Origin: Bariatricus massiliensis
GTDB lineage: Bacteria > Bacillota > Clostridia > Lachnospirales > Lachnospiraceae
NCBI RefSeq assembly: GCF_900086725.1
Contig: NZ_LT574836.1
Location: forward strand, 853,408 to 917,407
Reading direction: 5' to 3'
DNA: 64,000 bases
Below, one piece after another: positions 45,101 to 54,857 of the stretch. The position numbers were made by a program, and so were the translations under genes. Under the pieces are notes generated by a model. The model searched no databases, had not been told where the DNA came from, and saw only the letters and a list, made by a program, of their open reading frames with translations. Numbering within the stretch: position 1 is the stretch's first letter; the number at the start of each line of letters is the position of its first letter.

Positions 45101-45853
45101 CTACAATTCTTTTAATATTCTGATAATTTCATTTTTTGAAATTTCTACTTTTGAATTGACAAATTCTATGAATTCTTTTCTGAGTGCCGGTGTATGAATC
45201 AGCATATGCCCAGACTCGATATTTTGCATTTTTATAAACACCCTTATATAATATTTAACAACTTCAACTTTTTGTATTTTCATATCTTCTTCCAAATCCA
45301 TAATAATCGCGTTCTTCCGCCGCTCTGCCAGCGTTTTATTTCTACTCATTATTCCAAATTTCTTATTGTACATCAGCATGGCTCTTCGATGTATAATATC
45401 ACACTGCTGGTTGATATACTCTAATTTACTGCTATACGGGTACTCTCCTTTTTTCACAACAATCCCCGCTTTCACCGGGTTATCATGAATATACAAAAAA
45501 CATGTCCAGAAATATATCTCGTCTTCTACAGGCTCACTTTTATATCTACCTTGAAAAACATGTCCGACTCTATCCCTGTTAAAATTGTAATAAAGAGCAT
45601 ACGTTGTCTCAATTTCTTTCATGAATTTGGAAACATACTCCAAATCCCCTCTCAGAAGAAAATGTGCATGATTCAACATGATACAATAGGCATATACCTC
45701 TACCTTCTCCCCAGTTCTTATCTCACTTTCTTCTATGATACGCATAAATTTTCTTTTGTCTCTATGCGTCTTAAACACCGTCTCCTTATTATTTCCTCTA
45801 ATCATAACATGGTACATTTTAGTCGCACTTACACTACGACCGGTCCTTGGCAT
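45101..45853 (-). CDS. REP-associated tyrosine transposase (RAYT, Y1 family)
   Basis: The 250-aa protein belongs to the Y1/HUH transposase family: MYHVMIRGNN at the start, the HUH motif LNHAHFLL (His62, His64) and tyrosines at 85-89 as candidate nucleophiles in TTYALYYNFNRD, followed by VGHVFQGRYKS and DNPVKAG. The C-terminus resembles the DnaA-like helical tail of some RAYTs. I use the ATG at 45853 (MPRTGRS, the usual RAYT start). GAGGAG lies 10 bases upstream; ATG at 45859 or GTG at 45862 are alternatives. It is bracketed by REP palindromes on both sides. Confidence 0.9.
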   Translation of the reverse strand: MPRTGRSVSATKMYHVMIRGNNKETVFKTHRDKRKFMRIIEESEIRTGEKVEVYAYCIMLNHAHFLLRGDLEYVSKFMKEIETTYALYYNFNRDRVGHVFQGRYKSEPVEDEIYFWTCFLYIHDNPVKAGIVVKKGEYPYSSKLEYINQQCDIIHRRAMLMYNKKFGIMSRNKTLAERRKNAIIMDLEEDMKIQKVEVVKYYIRVFIKMQNIESGHMLIHTPALRKEFIEFVNSKVEISKNEIIRILKEL

Positions 45854-45949
45854 CAGCATCACACTCCTCTACTCTATATTGGATAAACTAGGTAATTTTT
45901 AGGATAAATAAGAAACACGAATCGTCAGATTATTTTCAGAATTGTAGTC

Positions 45950-45983
45950 AGGGACGGGTCCCAACGCGTTGGGACCTGTCCCC
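45950..45983. repeat. REP palindrome, copy 2 (two mismatches)
   Basis: This has the same 34-base palindrome as copy 1 with two changes in the left arm (A for G at the first base and a G in GGGACG), so it is slightly decayed. It lies upstream of the RAYT gene and 18 bases past the amidohydrolase stop. Confidence 0.9.
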
Positions 45984-46000
45984 TTTGACCCTTTGATTTT

Positions 46001-47242
46001 TTACATAAACATATTTGTAGTACCTACATAACGAATTCCGTCTTCAAAAACTCGTTTCCCGCCCAAGGTTACTAATTTGACGTGATTTAGTCTGGTGATA
46101 TCTTTGCTCAAATCTCCTTCGACCACAAGAATATCTGCATCCAGTCCTTCTTCCACTAGGCCTCTTTCCTTTTCGAAACCAAGCACTTTTGCAGGGTTGG
46201 ATGTAGCTGTCTGGATTGCCTGTACAGGGGTTATTCCATATTCTACCATATACTGCAGCTCTCTGGGAAGGGGTAACAGTGGAGAACCGTAGACAACCAT
46301 ATCGGTACCTGCCAATACAGTCACACCAGTATCATAGAATTTCTTAAAATTATCACGATACGCCTTGTAGGCAGGTTCAAAATATTCCCAATTAGCCATT
46401 TCCTTCTGCATAACTGGGTCATTCAATGGTTTGCCAGCACATTCCTCCATATTCTTTTTTGTAACATCGTATAAATATGTATACGCCATAATGGTCGGTG
46501 TCCAAGCCAGCCCTTTTTCTGCCATCTGCTGTACTTGCTCGTAAGTTAAAAATGTACCATGTTCAATTGTATCAAATCCGGCATCAATACTCATCTGAAT
46601 CCCCGGTTGCGTGCCTGCGTGAATTCCGCATTTAATGCCTCTTCGGTGACATTCGTCAACAGCCGCATCCAATTCCTCCTGCGTATATTCCGGAATATGA
46701 CTGCGATGTGTCGTCAAAATCTTAATCCATTCCGCCCCGTCCCGGATCTGTCTGCGGATTTCCTTACGAATCTCCCACGGACCGTCAACCTGTGCGATAT
46801 CGTCATCCCACCCATGGCCGCCAGTCATACACATTCCATTGTCCACATGTGTGATTCTCGGTACGGTCACAAATCCTTTGTCTGCAGCCATTTTTATAGT
46901 AGCGCAGAGCTTCCGAGCTGATGTCATATCCCGCATACTAGTGATTCCACGCTCAAATCCCGCCTGTGCATGCTGCAAGGCAAATAATGTGATAAGCTGA
47001 TCATTATAATTAAAACTGTCCGGCTGTGAAAACCAGTATCCGAGGTGAACATGCATGTCACACAATCCCGGAAGAATAGTGGCGTCACCATAATCTTTCA
47101 CCTCTTCTTCCGGAAATTCTCTCACCAGCACTTCCCTATCCCCTACTTTTTTAATCTTTCCATCCTCACCGGTCACAACTGCCTTGCCTTCAAGAACTGT
47201 CTTACCGTCTCCTGTTATCAAGTATTTTGCACAAATAATCAT
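46001..47242 (-). CDS. Amidohydrolase-superfamily metal-dependent hydrolase
   Basis: The 413-aa protein is of the imidazolonepropionase-like / Xaa-Pro dipeptidase-like branch. It has the DATILPGLCDMHVHLG metal motif, GITSMRDM, a KILTTHRSHIPEYT segment, then CGIHAGTQPGIQ, IEHGTFLT and LAGTDMVVYG (metal Asp). A short N-terminal beta domain and a C-terminal TSNPAKVLGFEKERGLVEEGLDADILVV close the fold. The start at 47242 has GGGGG 8 bases upstream; the ATG at 47248 is too close. The substrate is unknown; a cyclic dipeptide or proline-containing peptide would fit the peptide-degrading neighbourhood. Confidence 0.88.
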   Translation of the reverse strand: MIICAKYLITGDGKTVLEGKAVVTGEDGKIKKVGDREVLVREFPEEEVKDYGDATILPGLCDMHVHLGYWFSQPDSFNYNDQLITLFALQHAQAGFERGITSMRDMTSARKLCATIKMAADKGFVTVPRITHVDNGMCMTGGHGWDDDIAQVDGPWEIRKEIRRQIRDGAEWIKILTTHRSHIPEYTQEELDAAVDECHRRGIKCGIHAGTQPGIQMSIDAGFDTIEHGTFLTYEQVQQMAEKGLAWTPTIMAYTYLYDVTKKNMEECAGKPLNDPVMQKEMANWEYFEPAYKAYRDNFKKFYDTGVTVLAGTDMVVYGSPLLPLPRELQYMVEYGITPVQAIQTATSNPAKVLGFEKERGLVEEGLDADILVVEGDLSKDITRLNHVKLVTLGGKRVFEDGIRYVGTTNMFM

Positions 47243-47349
47243 AGTCATTTCCCCCTTTGGAATTTTGTACCTTTTCTAGACTAAAGTATAGCATTTTTAG
47301 GAAAGAATATCCACCGGTTTTTGTTAATAATTAATCAAAAAACAACGTT

Positions 47350-47383
47350 GGGGACAGGTCCCAACGCGTTCGGACCTGTCCCC
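47350..47383. repeat. REP palindrome, copy 3 (one mismatch)
   Basis: This is the same 34-base palindrome with one C-for-G change in the right arm (GTTCGG). It is 15 bases past the leuA-AraC stop and so may act as that gene's terminator. It has no RAYT gene of its own, as expected for an element moved in trans. Confidence 0.9.
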
Positions 47384-47398
47384 ATCGCACTTATCGTA

Positions 47399-49387
47399 TT
47401 ATTTTTGATTCCTGAATTGTACTGGAGTCATATTATACGCTTTTTTGAAGAGTCTGTTAAAATGTTCTACGTTTTGATAGCCGACCGACAATGCGATATT
47501 TTCTACGGTCATGCTGCTGCTTTTCAGCAGTGCTCTTGCTTTTTTCATACGGACTTTTTTTACAATATCGCCGAAAGTCATCCCTGATTTTTCTTTGATA
47601 TACTTGGACAAGTATGGTTTAGAGAGGAAGAACTTTTCAGACAAATCATCGAGGGATACATCCAGATAATTAGCCTGAATGTAATTCATAATCTCAATGA
47701 GACGTTCGTCCTTAACCTCGTCTACGTTTTCAATCTCTTCTATCTTGTTGACCGCCACGCACAGTGCCTCGATAGAAGCGCGGATTATGTCGGCATCGAT
47801 TCCTACGCCCCAGTAGCTCTTACCGTTGCAGATAACCCCAACGTAAGCACATGCTTTGGAGGAGGAGCCTCTGGTCAGGGAATGCTCTTCATAGAAAGTG
47901 AGTTCATAGCTGATATTGAAATACTGTTTAATGGCATTGCTCACTGCGTCCAGACGTCCATTGCCTGATGCGGTAATCACCCGTTTTGCATTGCCATGGG
48001 AAAGTGTGGCGGACGCCATGATTCCGTCGTCCTGTTTAAAGTGGCACTCATCAACCGTAAATACACCCTTCTTATTCACATAGTTGTCTTCGAAAATATG
48101 ATATACCCACTCCGGTGTCAGCTCCTTATGAGCCTTGTCAGAAACGTCTTTGACAAGATATCCCACTTCCTCACGCATCTTCTCCGGAAGGCTGATTCCG
48201 TAGCTCTGCTTCAATATGTAATTCACGCCGCCCTTGCCGGACTGGCTGTTAATACGGATGACATCCTTGTCATACGTCCTTCCCACATCCTTGGGATCAA
48301 TTGGAAGATAAGGCACCGTCCACTTATCACATTGCCTTTCCTCCCTCCACGCCATGCCTTTGGCAATTGCATCCTGATGGGAGCCGGAAAATGCCGTAAA
48401 GACCAAATCACCGGCATATGGCTGGCGCTCGTTTACGTGCATCCTTGTAAGGCGCTCATACGTCTGCCGAATCTGCATCATATTAGAAAAATCCAATTTC
48501 GGGTCGACCCCATGAGAAAACATATTCATTGCCAATGTGATAATATCCACATTGCCGGTACGCTCTCCATTGCCGAACAGCGTCCCCTCAATCCGCTCTG
48601 CACCTGCCAATATTCCCAATTCGGCTGTGGCCACCCCGCTCCCCCTGTCATTATGAGGATGCAGACAAAGCACTACTCCATCTCTATAGTTTAATTCCTT
48701 ATCAATATATTCCACCTGACTCGCAAATACATGAGGCATCGCATTTTCCACCGTGGTAGGTATATTAATGATCGCCTTCCTATCCGGAGTAGGTTTCCAT
48801 ACATCCAGAACCGCGTTGCAGACATCCACCGCGTAGTCCACCTCAGTTCCCGGGAAACTTTCCGGACTGTATTGGAATGTAAAATTGCCGTCCGTCTCAT
48901 CCGCCAGCTTCTTTAAAAGCTCGGCCCCGGCCACGGCAATCTCTTTAATCTCCTCTTTACTCTTTCTAAACACTTGCTCACGCTGCGCCACAGAGGTTGA
49001 GTTGTAAAGATGGACAACCGCGTGGGGCGCCCCCTCCACCGCCTCAAAGGTCTTCTTAATAATATGCTCCCTAGCCTGAGTGAGCACCTGCACCGTCACG
49101 TCATCCGGTATCATATTCTTTTCAATCAACGTTCTCATAAAACGGTATTCCGTCTCGGACGCTGCCGGAAATCCCACCTCGATTTCCTTGAAGCCCACAT
49201 CCACAAGCAGCTGGAAAAATTCCAGTTTTTCCTCCAGACTCATAGGCTCGATCAACGCCTGATTACCGTCCCTCAAATCAACACTGCACCAGATAGGCGC
49301 TTTTTCAATGTAGTCCTTTTTCACCCAGTCATAAGTCACTTTCGGCGGCATAAAATACTGTCTTTCATACTTTTGGTAATTTTCCAT
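47399..49387 (-). CDS. leuA: 2-isopropylmalate synthase with C-terminal AraC-type DNA-binding domain
   Basis: Residues 1 to about 560 form a full LeuA of the long, TIGR00970-like type: [21 protein letters not shown] (Arg39-Asp40, split here only for reading), the metal site [23 protein letters not shown], and a C-terminal dimer/allosteric domain (about 470-559, [13 protein letters not shown]...[17 protein letters not shown]). A further 103 residues (about 560-662) are a clear AraC-family tandem [40 protein letters not shown], then [20 protein letters not shown] and [14 protein letters not shown]. There is no stop between them. The start at 49387 follows GGGAG. It may be both enzyme and regulator. 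Confidence 0.93.
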   Translation of the reverse strand: MENYQKYERQYFMPPKVTYDWVKKDYIEKAPIWCSVDLRDGNQALIEPMSLEEKLEFFQLLVDVGFKEIEVGFPAASETEYRFMRTLIEKNMIPDDVTVQVLTQAREHIIKKTFEAVEGAPHAVVHLYNSTSVAQREQVFRKSKEEIKEIAVAGAELLKKLADETDGNFTFQYSPESFPGTEVDYAVDVCNAVLDVWKPTPDRKAIINIPTTVENAMPHVFASQVEYIDKELNYRDGVVLCLHPHNDRGSGVATAELGILAGAERIEGTLFGNGERTGNVDIITLAMNMFSHGVDPKLDFSNMMQIRQTYERLTRMHVNERQPYAGDLVFTAFSGSHQDAIAKGMAWREERQCDKWTVPYLPIDPKDVGRTYDKDVIRINSQSGKGGVNYILKQSYGISLPEKMREEVGYLVKDVSDKAHKELTPEWVYHIFEDNYVNKKGVFTVDECHFKQDDGIMASATLSHGNAKRVITASGNGRLDAVSNAIKQYFNISYELTFYEEHSLTRGSSSKACAYVGVICNGKSYWGVGIDADIIRASIEALCVAVNKIEEIENVDEVKDERLIEIMNYIQANYLDVSLDDLSEKFFLSKPYLSKYIKEKSGMTFGDIVKKVRMKKARALLKSSSMTVENIALSVGYQNVEHFNRLFKKAYNMTPVQFRNQK

Positions 49388-49518
49388 AATCCTTCGCTCC
49401 CTTATATATACAAGACCATAAAATTCTATCAACTTTCTTGTCTTATTTTATTCTACTTTCCTATCCTATCACATCTCTCATAGAAAAAAAAGTGATAATT
49501 TTAAGCAATGTTATTGAT

Positions 49519-50868
49519 TTATTTTAACAAAAAATCACATGCCGAAAAATCCAGCCAATATGTAATCACCTTACTAAAATACCACTTCACCGTCTTTTCC
49601 TCAACGTCCGAGCAGGCTACCAGCGGATATCCTTTCAGCTGCCTTTCTCCAAGATAATATGTCACAGTTCCCACCAATTCCCCCTCCGCTACAGGCGCCG
49701 TCAGTGTGTTGTCCTCTGTTACACTTATCTTCACCTCCTCCTGATCGCCCAGCAGCACTTGCAGCTCAGTATCCTCCGTATCCAGACGCACCTTTGCCAC
49801 AGACTGGCCCGACAGGCTTCCGTCCGAAGCGATGCCGTTCTCCACCGGAATATCCGCAATCTCAGGCTCCTGCCACACATCCCGGTATTCATAGTGCTCC
49901 AGACCGTAGGCCATCAGTTTCTTGGTATCCGTCCACTTATAATTCTTATTGTTGGGCCAGCCACAGGCCAAAAGAGCCACCGCAAATGTTTTCCCATCCT
50001 TGCGCAGCGCTCCCACATAACAATAACCGGCATCCCCTGTAAATCCGGTTTTCCCGGAAATAGCTCCCTCCATCATGGACAGAAAAAGATTGTGGTTATT
50101 GCACGAAAAGCTTCGTTTCCCCTCAGTATCATTGAAAGAGTACGATGCAGTCTGAGTGATTTTTAGAAACTCCTCCGCCTTCGGCGATTTTGCGACACAA
50201 TAGCTCATAATCATAGCCAAATCCACGGCAGATATACTGTGGGTGCCGCCTTCATCCGAGGCGTCCAGACCGTTAGGCGATACAAAATGGGCATCACTGC
50301 ATCCAATCTCCTTTGCCTTCGCATTCATTTTCTCCGCAAACTCCGGCACAGAACCTGCAATGTGCTCGGCAATCGCAACGGCACTGTCATTATGAGACTC
50401 TAACATCAGGGAATATAGAAGGTCCCCCAAGACAAACTGCTCTCCCTCCCTCATCCCCAAGTGTACCTTGGGCTGAGATGCTGCCTCCCCGGACGCCGTC
50501 ACAACATCTTCAAGATTCCCTTCCTCCAGCGCCAGAATACAAGTCATAATCTTAGTAGTGCTGGCCATGGGCCTCATCGTATTCCCGTCTTTTGCAATCA
50601 AGACCCTGCCGCTGTCCGCATCCATGAGAACCGCCGATTTGGCATAAAGCTCTCCCAAATCCTCCGGTATCATATTTCCCAGCTCGTCATGAGCGTCCTG
50701 TGTCCCTCCGTCATCTGTTATTCCGGCCCCGGATTCTTCAGCCAGAAGAGTAGCTCCTGTCCCGCCCGCAGCCAGAGACGCAGCCAAAAAAAATGCCAGA
50801 ATCCAGCCATACCGCTTACCTTGGCCTATTCCTGACATTTGCTTTCTATCTTTTCTTCGAATCTTCAT
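49519..50868 (-). CDS. D-alanyl-D-alanine carboxypeptidase (PBP5/6 family), copy 1
   Basis: This serine D,D-carboxypeptidase trims peptidoglycan stems. It has a basic N-terminus, a signal-like helix (about residues 20-43), the SxxK motif Ser103-Lys106 (ASTTKIM), SHNDS (SxN-type) and SGKTGFTG (KTG). A PBP5-type C-terminal beta domain and a hydrophobic end follow. Length is 449 aa. It lies 78 bases downstream of scpB on the same strand. A second such enzyme is encoded at 56147. Confidence 0.92.
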   Translation of the reverse strand: MKIRRKDRKQMSGIGQGKRYGWILAFFLAASLAAGGTGATLLAEESGAGITDDGGTQDAHDELGNMIPEDLGELYAKSAVLMDADSGRVLIAKDGNTMRPMASTTKIMTCILALEEGNLEDVVTASGEAASQPKVHLGMREGEQFVLGDLLYSLMLESHNDSAVAIAEHIAGSVPEFAEKMNAKAKEIGCSDAHFVSPNGLDASDEGGTHSISAVDLAMIMSYCVAKSPKAEEFLKITQTASYSFNDTEGKRSFSCNNHNLFLSMMEGAISGKTGFTGDAGYCYVGALRKDGKTFAVALLACGWPNNKNYKWTDTKKLMAYGLEHYEYRDVWQEPEIADIPVENGIASDGSLSGQSVAKVRLDTEDTELQVLLGDQEEVKISVTEDNTLTAPVAEGELVGTVTYYLGERQLKGYPLVACSDVEEKTVKWYFSKVITYWLDFSACDFLLK

Positions 50869-50946
50869 ATATGCCCAACCCCTGTCCTTAAATACTCACA
50901 TAATCTATCCTATGAGAAGACAGTGCCGACTATTCCGTGAAATACT

Positions 50947-51516
50947 TTAAATATCCAGCTTGAGCTGAGCCTCATCCTCAGCCTCCTCTTTAAAGCTCTC
51001 CATCCTCTCCGGGTCGATTCCCGGAAGCTCATCCAGAGACTGTACACTGAAACGCCTGAGAAATTCCTCTGTAGTACCGAACAAAAGCGGCCGCCCCGGC
51101 GCATCCAACCGCCCGACCTCACACACAAGCCCATACTCTATCAGCTTATTAACAGCATGGTCCGACTTCACACCACGGATTTTTTCAATCTCAAGACGGG
51201 TGACCGGCTGCTTATACGCAATGATAGACAGTGTTTCCAGCATCACGTCTGTAAGCACATATTTCTTCGGCTGCTTTGCCACTTTAATCAGATATTCATA
51301 CATATCCTGCTTTGTACACATCTGAAAGGAATTCTCCAACTCAATTATCTTAATTCCCCGCTCTTCCGCATCATAGCGGTCCATCATATTATGTATGATT
51401 TTTTTCGTCGTCTCCACATCATGCTCTATCGCGGCGGCAATCACCTCAACCTCCACAGAATCGCCCATTGTGAAAAGAATCGCCTCTATGATGCTCTCCA
51501 ATCGCTTGATTTCCAT
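50947..51516 (-). CDS. scpB: Segregation and condensation protein B
   Basis: ScpB is the winged-helix kleisin partner that joins Smc and ScpA in the bacterial condensin. The 189-aa protein has ESIIEAILFTMGDSVEVE, YVLTDVMLETLSIIAYKQPVTRLEIEKIRGVKSD (two segments) and GRPLLFGTTEEFL, all standard. It starts 2 bases after the scpA stop with a GGAG site. Confidence 0.96.
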   Translation of the reverse strand: MEIKRLESIIEAILFTMGDSVEVEVIAAAIEHDVETTKKIIHNMMDRYDAEERGIKIIELENSFQMCTKQDMYEYLIKVAKQPKKYVLTDVMLETLSIIAYKQPVTRLEIEKIRGVKSDHAVNKLIEYGLVCEVGRLDAPGRPLLFGTTEEFLRRFSVQSLDELPGIDPERMESFKEEAEDEAQLKLDI

Positions 51517-51518
51517 AT

Positions 51519-52274
51519 CTACACTCCAACATTTTCCGCCGATGTTATCAAAATATCATCAAACGTATATTCCTGATGAATCTTTATTTTCCCAACCTTC
51601 ATCAGCTCCAGTACCGCAAGAAAAGTCACCACAATCTGCACCTTAGAAGACTGCCTGTTGAGCAAATCCCGAAAGCTGAACGTGCGGTGTACCCTCGCAT
51701 ATTCTTCCACATAATCAAGTTTCTCCGGAAGCGTCACCTCTTCCTTCTCAATCTTACCATACTTGCTTCGTATGGGATCTATCTTATCCGTCTGCCTGCG
51801 GATAACATCCCGGAAAATACTATTTAGCCTGCCCAATGTCAAATCCCCGAGAAGTTCATCCAAATCGACCGGCTCTACATAATTCTGCACCTCGTCCGGA
51901 AGTGTCGGTTCTTTGTAGAGAACCCGTTCTCCATCCACCTGACGGTCCCGCAGCTCATAAGACATATACTTATACATCTTATACTGCAGCAGCTGTTCCA
52001 CCAACTCTTGACGGGGATCCTCTTCCTCCCCCTCCTCATTGACTTCCTTCGGGAGCAGCATTCTACATTTAATATCAAGAAGAGTCGCAGCCATGAGAAG
52101 GAACTCACTCATAACATTCAAGTCCTCCCTCTCCATGGCCCTGATATAATCCATATATTGATTGGTAATCTCCACGATAGGAATATCATAAATATCTATT
52201 TTATTTTTATCTATCAGGTGCAGGAGCAAATCCAACGGCCCCTCGAACACCTGAAGCTTAACCGGTATTCCCAC
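51519..52274 (-). CDS. scpA: Segregation and condensation protein A
   Basis: This is the kleisin subunit of condensin. It begins VKLQVFEGPLDLLLHLIDKNKIDIYDIPI, with FLLMAATLLDIKCRMLLP following, and a C-terminal winged helix (VVTFLAVLELMKVGKIKIHQEYTFDDILI, in two segments). Length is 251 aa. The start is GTG with GGGGG upstream. It is followed directly by scpB. Confidence 0.96.
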   Translation of the reverse strand: MGIPVKLQVFEGPLDLLLHLIDKNKIDIYDIPIVEITNQYMDYIRAMEREDLNVMSEFLLMAATLLDIKCRMLLPKEVNEEGEEEDPRQELVEQLLQYKMYKYMSYELRDRQVDGERVLYKEPTLPDEVQNYVEPVDLDELLGDLTLGRLNSIFRDVIRRQTDKIDPIRSKYGKIEKEEVTLPEKLDYVEEYARVHRTFSFRDLLNRQSSKVQIVVTFLAVLELMKVGKIKIHQEYTFDDILITSAENVGV

Positions 52275-52365
52275 GATATTTCCCCCAATCTTTTTCTCGT
52301 TTCAGCCCACTATAAGATTATACTAGAAATCCTTCTGACGCTCAAGCAAAATCTTATCTGGAATG

Positions 52366-53238
52366 TCAACGCTCTCCCCTCACGTGCAGCACAATCAGCT
52401 CGGCAGGGTTAAAGAGCCGTATATTTACCGTATGAGTTCCCAAGCCTTTGCTCACTACAATTCTGGTGTCCTCTTCCCTGTACAGGCTTCCCGAATATTT
52501 CGGAAACAAGCCCATCTGCGGACTGATTACCCCGCCCAGCCCGGGAACACGGATAATGCCGCCGTGAAGATGTCCCGACAGAATCAAATCACCACCCCAC
52601 GCTTTATAAACACTCATAAAGTCCGGCTGATGAACCAAGAGAATCTGATAGCTGCCTTCATCCGCCTTTCCCACACGCCGCTCCATCTCGCGAAGCCCTA
52701 GGCGCGTGCGCTTTTTTCGGAAATAACAGCTGTCCGGCACCTCAAGCCCTGTGATTACAACGGAATTTCCGTCCCATGAAAGCACAGCCTTTTCATTGAT
52801 TAAAAACTGTACCCCACAAGCTTCCAGTTCCCTCTTGTAAGCAAAATACGCAGTCCCATATTTCTCCGGATTCTCGCGCATACGCTGTTCATGATTGCCG
52901 TTAGCATAATATACAGGGCAAATAGACGGAAGCTGCTTGACAAACTCTGCCGCCACCTCCCATTGGCTCCCCTGCCTGCTTACCAGCATATCGCCAGTGA
53001 TTAAAATCAAATCCGGCTTCTGCCGTCTCACGGCATCCAAAAGCTTCTCATTGTGCTCTCCGTATTTATGATTGTGCAGATCACTTAAAAAAAGCAGCCT
53101 CCGCTCTCTCATATCTCTTTTCAGCTTCGGTGATGTGACCGTATAATGTCGCACCTTAAATCCGTGCAGTTCCCTCACGATCTCCGCCACTGCCAGTACC
53201 ACAGCCGCGCAAAGTGCGGCAAGCATATACTTTATCAT
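52366..53238 (-). CDS. Membrane-anchored metallophosphoesterase
   Basis: The 290-aa protein has an N-terminal membrane helix (about residues 2-18) and a calcineurin-like domain with [32 protein letters not shown] and [10 protein letters not shown]. These are the five metal-binding motifs, similar to YkuE-type enzymes. It overlaps the deoC stop by 4 bases, so it is translationally coupled to deoC. The substrate is unknown. Confidence 0.9.
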   Translation of the reverse strand: MIKYMLAALCAAVVLAVAEIVRELHGFKVRHYTVTSPKLKRDMRERRLLFLSDLHNHKYGEHNEKLLDAVRRQKPDLILITGDMLVSRQGSQWEVAAEFVKQLPSICPVYYANGNHEQRMRENPEKYGTAYFAYKRELEACGVQFLINEKAVLSWDGNSVVITGLEVPDSCYFRKKRTRLGLREMERRVGKADEGSYQILLVHQPDFMSVYKAWGGDLILSGHLHGGIIRVPGLGGVISPQMGLFPKYSGSLYREEDTRIVVSKGLGTHTVNIRLFNPAELIVLHVRGER

Positions 53239-53894
53239 GAACGCTGCTCCGCTTCTTCAATGATCGCAATGCCGGAGCTGGTGCCAATCCGGGTAGCTCC
53301 TGCCTGCACCATCGCTTCGGCTGCCGCCAATGTACGCACGCCTCCGGAGGCCTTTACCCCCATCTCAGGGCCTACCGTCTTCCGCATCAGGGCTACATCC
53401 TCCGCGGTCGCTCCCCCTGTGGAGAACCCGGTGGACGTTTTCACAAAATCTGCGCCCGCATCCCTGCTGATTTGGCAGACACGCACCTTCTCCTCATCCG
53501 TCAGAAGGCAAGTCTCAATAATCACCTTCACGGCTGCCTTGCCCTTTGCCTCATCCACCACTTCCTGAATGTCGGACTCCACATAGTCCCAGTCGCCACT
53601 CTTTATCATCCCCACATGGACTACCATGTCGATCTCATCGGCCCCATCCAGTATCGCTTGTCTTGTCTCCATCACCTTTCCGGCCGTAGACATCGCCCCC
53701 AGAGGAAAGCCCACCACCGTACACACCTTCACATCACTGTCCGCCAGCATTTCTGCACAGAATGGGACAAAAGAGGAATTCACGCACACAGAGGCAAAAC
53801 CGTATTCCATTGCTTCCCCACATAATGCTTCGACCTGCTCCACCGTTGCGTCCGCCTTTAAAATCGTATGATCAATCATCTTTGCATAATCCAT
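53235..53894 (-). CDS. deoC: Deoxyribose-phosphate aldolase
   Basis: This enzyme cleaves 2-deoxyribose-5-phosphate to glyceraldehyde-3-phosphate and acetaldehyde. The 219-aa TIM barrel has [34 protein letters not shown] (catalytic Lys) and [16 protein letters not shown] with the Schiff-base Lys, then VKASGGVRT. An AGGAGG site precedes the start. It is coupled to the phosphoesterase and follows a HAD phosphatase gene by 2 bases. Confidence 0.97.
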   Translation of the reverse strand: MDYAKMIDHTILKADATVEQVEALCGEAMEYGFASVCVNSSFVPFCAEMLADSDVKVCTVVGFPLGAMSTAGKVMETRQAILDGADEIDMVVHVGMIKSGDWDYVESDIQEVVDEAKGKAAVKVIIETCLLTDEEKVRVCQISRDAGADFVKTSTGFSTGGATAEDVALMRKTVGPEMGVKASGGVRTLAAAEAMVQAGATRIGTSSGIAIIEEAEQRS

Positions 53895-53896
53895 CT

Positions 53897-54700
53897 TTAT
53901 CTTCCTCCTGTTCCTGTAATCCTTTGATACAGCTCCATAATATTTTCAAACTCATAATCCGGTTTCCAACTGCTGCCTTCCACCTCTTCCTTTGTAGCTT
54001 CACCGGTATAGACCACAGCAGTGTCTACCCCCGCATTGATTCCACAGGCGATATCCGTATACAGCCGGTCCCCCACTACCAGAACCTCATTCTTATCCGC
54101 GCCACAATCCTTCAGACAAAGCTCTACGATTTGGGCATTGGGCTTCCCTATATACAGCGGCCTGCGCCCCACCGTACCATTCAGCATCTCACAAATTCCA
54201 CCACAGTCCGGCACGAACCCAAAGGCCGTCGGACATCGCAGATCCGGATTCGTTCCTACGTAATCGACCCCTTCGCAAAATAGAAGCCTGCACGCATCCC
54301 ACACCTTCTCATAAGTAAGGCTCTGGTCGAATCCCACAACAACACAGGACACATCCTCCTGCGCATGCTCCGTCACAACCAAACCCCAGCTTCTCAATTC
54401 CTCCACGAAAGAGGGCGTTCCCATCACAAACAGCTTTTTACCGCCATAATGCTCTTTCAGATAAAGGCAGGTGGCATAAGATGCAGTGACGAACTGTTCC
54501 TCAGAAGTCTCTAGATTCCACCTCGCGAACTTGTCCACGTAGTCCTTTCTGCTCTTTGTCGAATTATTTGTAATATAATATGCACGGCCGCCTATTCTCT
54601 CTATATATTCCAGCAGCTCCCTGCTGCCCTCGTATAAAAGCGAATCGACCGCCAGCGTCCCATCTATATCAAATAGAAATATCTTTTTATGTTTCAGCAT
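53897..54700 (-). CDS. HAD-IIA family phosphatase (NagD-like)
   Basis: The 267-aa protein has the nucleophile motif [29 protein letters not shown] (motif II), [16 protein letters not shown] and [25 protein letters not shown] (motif IV, in parts). This is the NagD/glycerol-phosphate phosphatase subfamily with a C2 cap. Start has a GAGGAG site. It is the first gene of the HAD-deoC-phosphoesterase run; it may dephosphorylate a sugar or nucleotide breakdown product. Confidence 0.93.
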   Translation of the reverse strand: MLKHKKIFLFDIDGTLAVDSLLYEGSRELLEYIERIGGRAYYITNNSTKSRKDYVDKFARWNLETSEEQFVTASYATCLYLKEHYGGKKLFVMGTPSFVEELRSWGLVVTEHAQEDVSCVVVGFDQSLTYEKVWDACRLLFCEGVDYVGTNPDLRCPTAFGFVPDCGGICEMLNGTVGRRPLYIGKPNAQIVELCLKDCGADKNEVLVVGDRLYTDIACGINAGVDTAVVYTGEATKEEVEGSSWKPDYEFENIMELYQRITGTGGR

Positions 54701-54771
54701 GTATACCTCCTCTGTCCAATAACTTATATTATATTATTTTTCTAAGCACTTTACAATAGCATTCAAAAATG

Positions 54772-54812
54772 GAAAAAAGAAGAAGATTACACAGCGTATT
54801 CCTTGTGTAATC
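54772..54812 (-). terminator. Terminator of the LytTR-LiaF-like operon
   Basis: GATTACACA (54785-54793) pairs with TGTGTAATC (54804-54812). On the minus strand TTCTTCTTTTTT follows. It lies 46 bases past the LiaF-like stop. Confidence 0.85.
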
Positions 54813-54857
54813 TCCCTCGTCGCGGGCCGTATGCATCTAAACAAAAAATCCTCTCTA

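Noticed and set aside
45065..47383. Repeated palindromes considered as a CRISPR array
   Set aside because: Only three copies, far apart with genes between them, no regular spacers and no cas genes; they fit REP elements.
47996..48694. 232-aa open frame antisense to leuA
   Set aside because: No ribosome site or family features, while leuA on the other strand is unmistakable.
49388..49518. T-box or leucine-responsive riboswitch ahead of leuA
   Set aside because: The gap is only about 130 bases and shows no specifier stem or T-box sequence.
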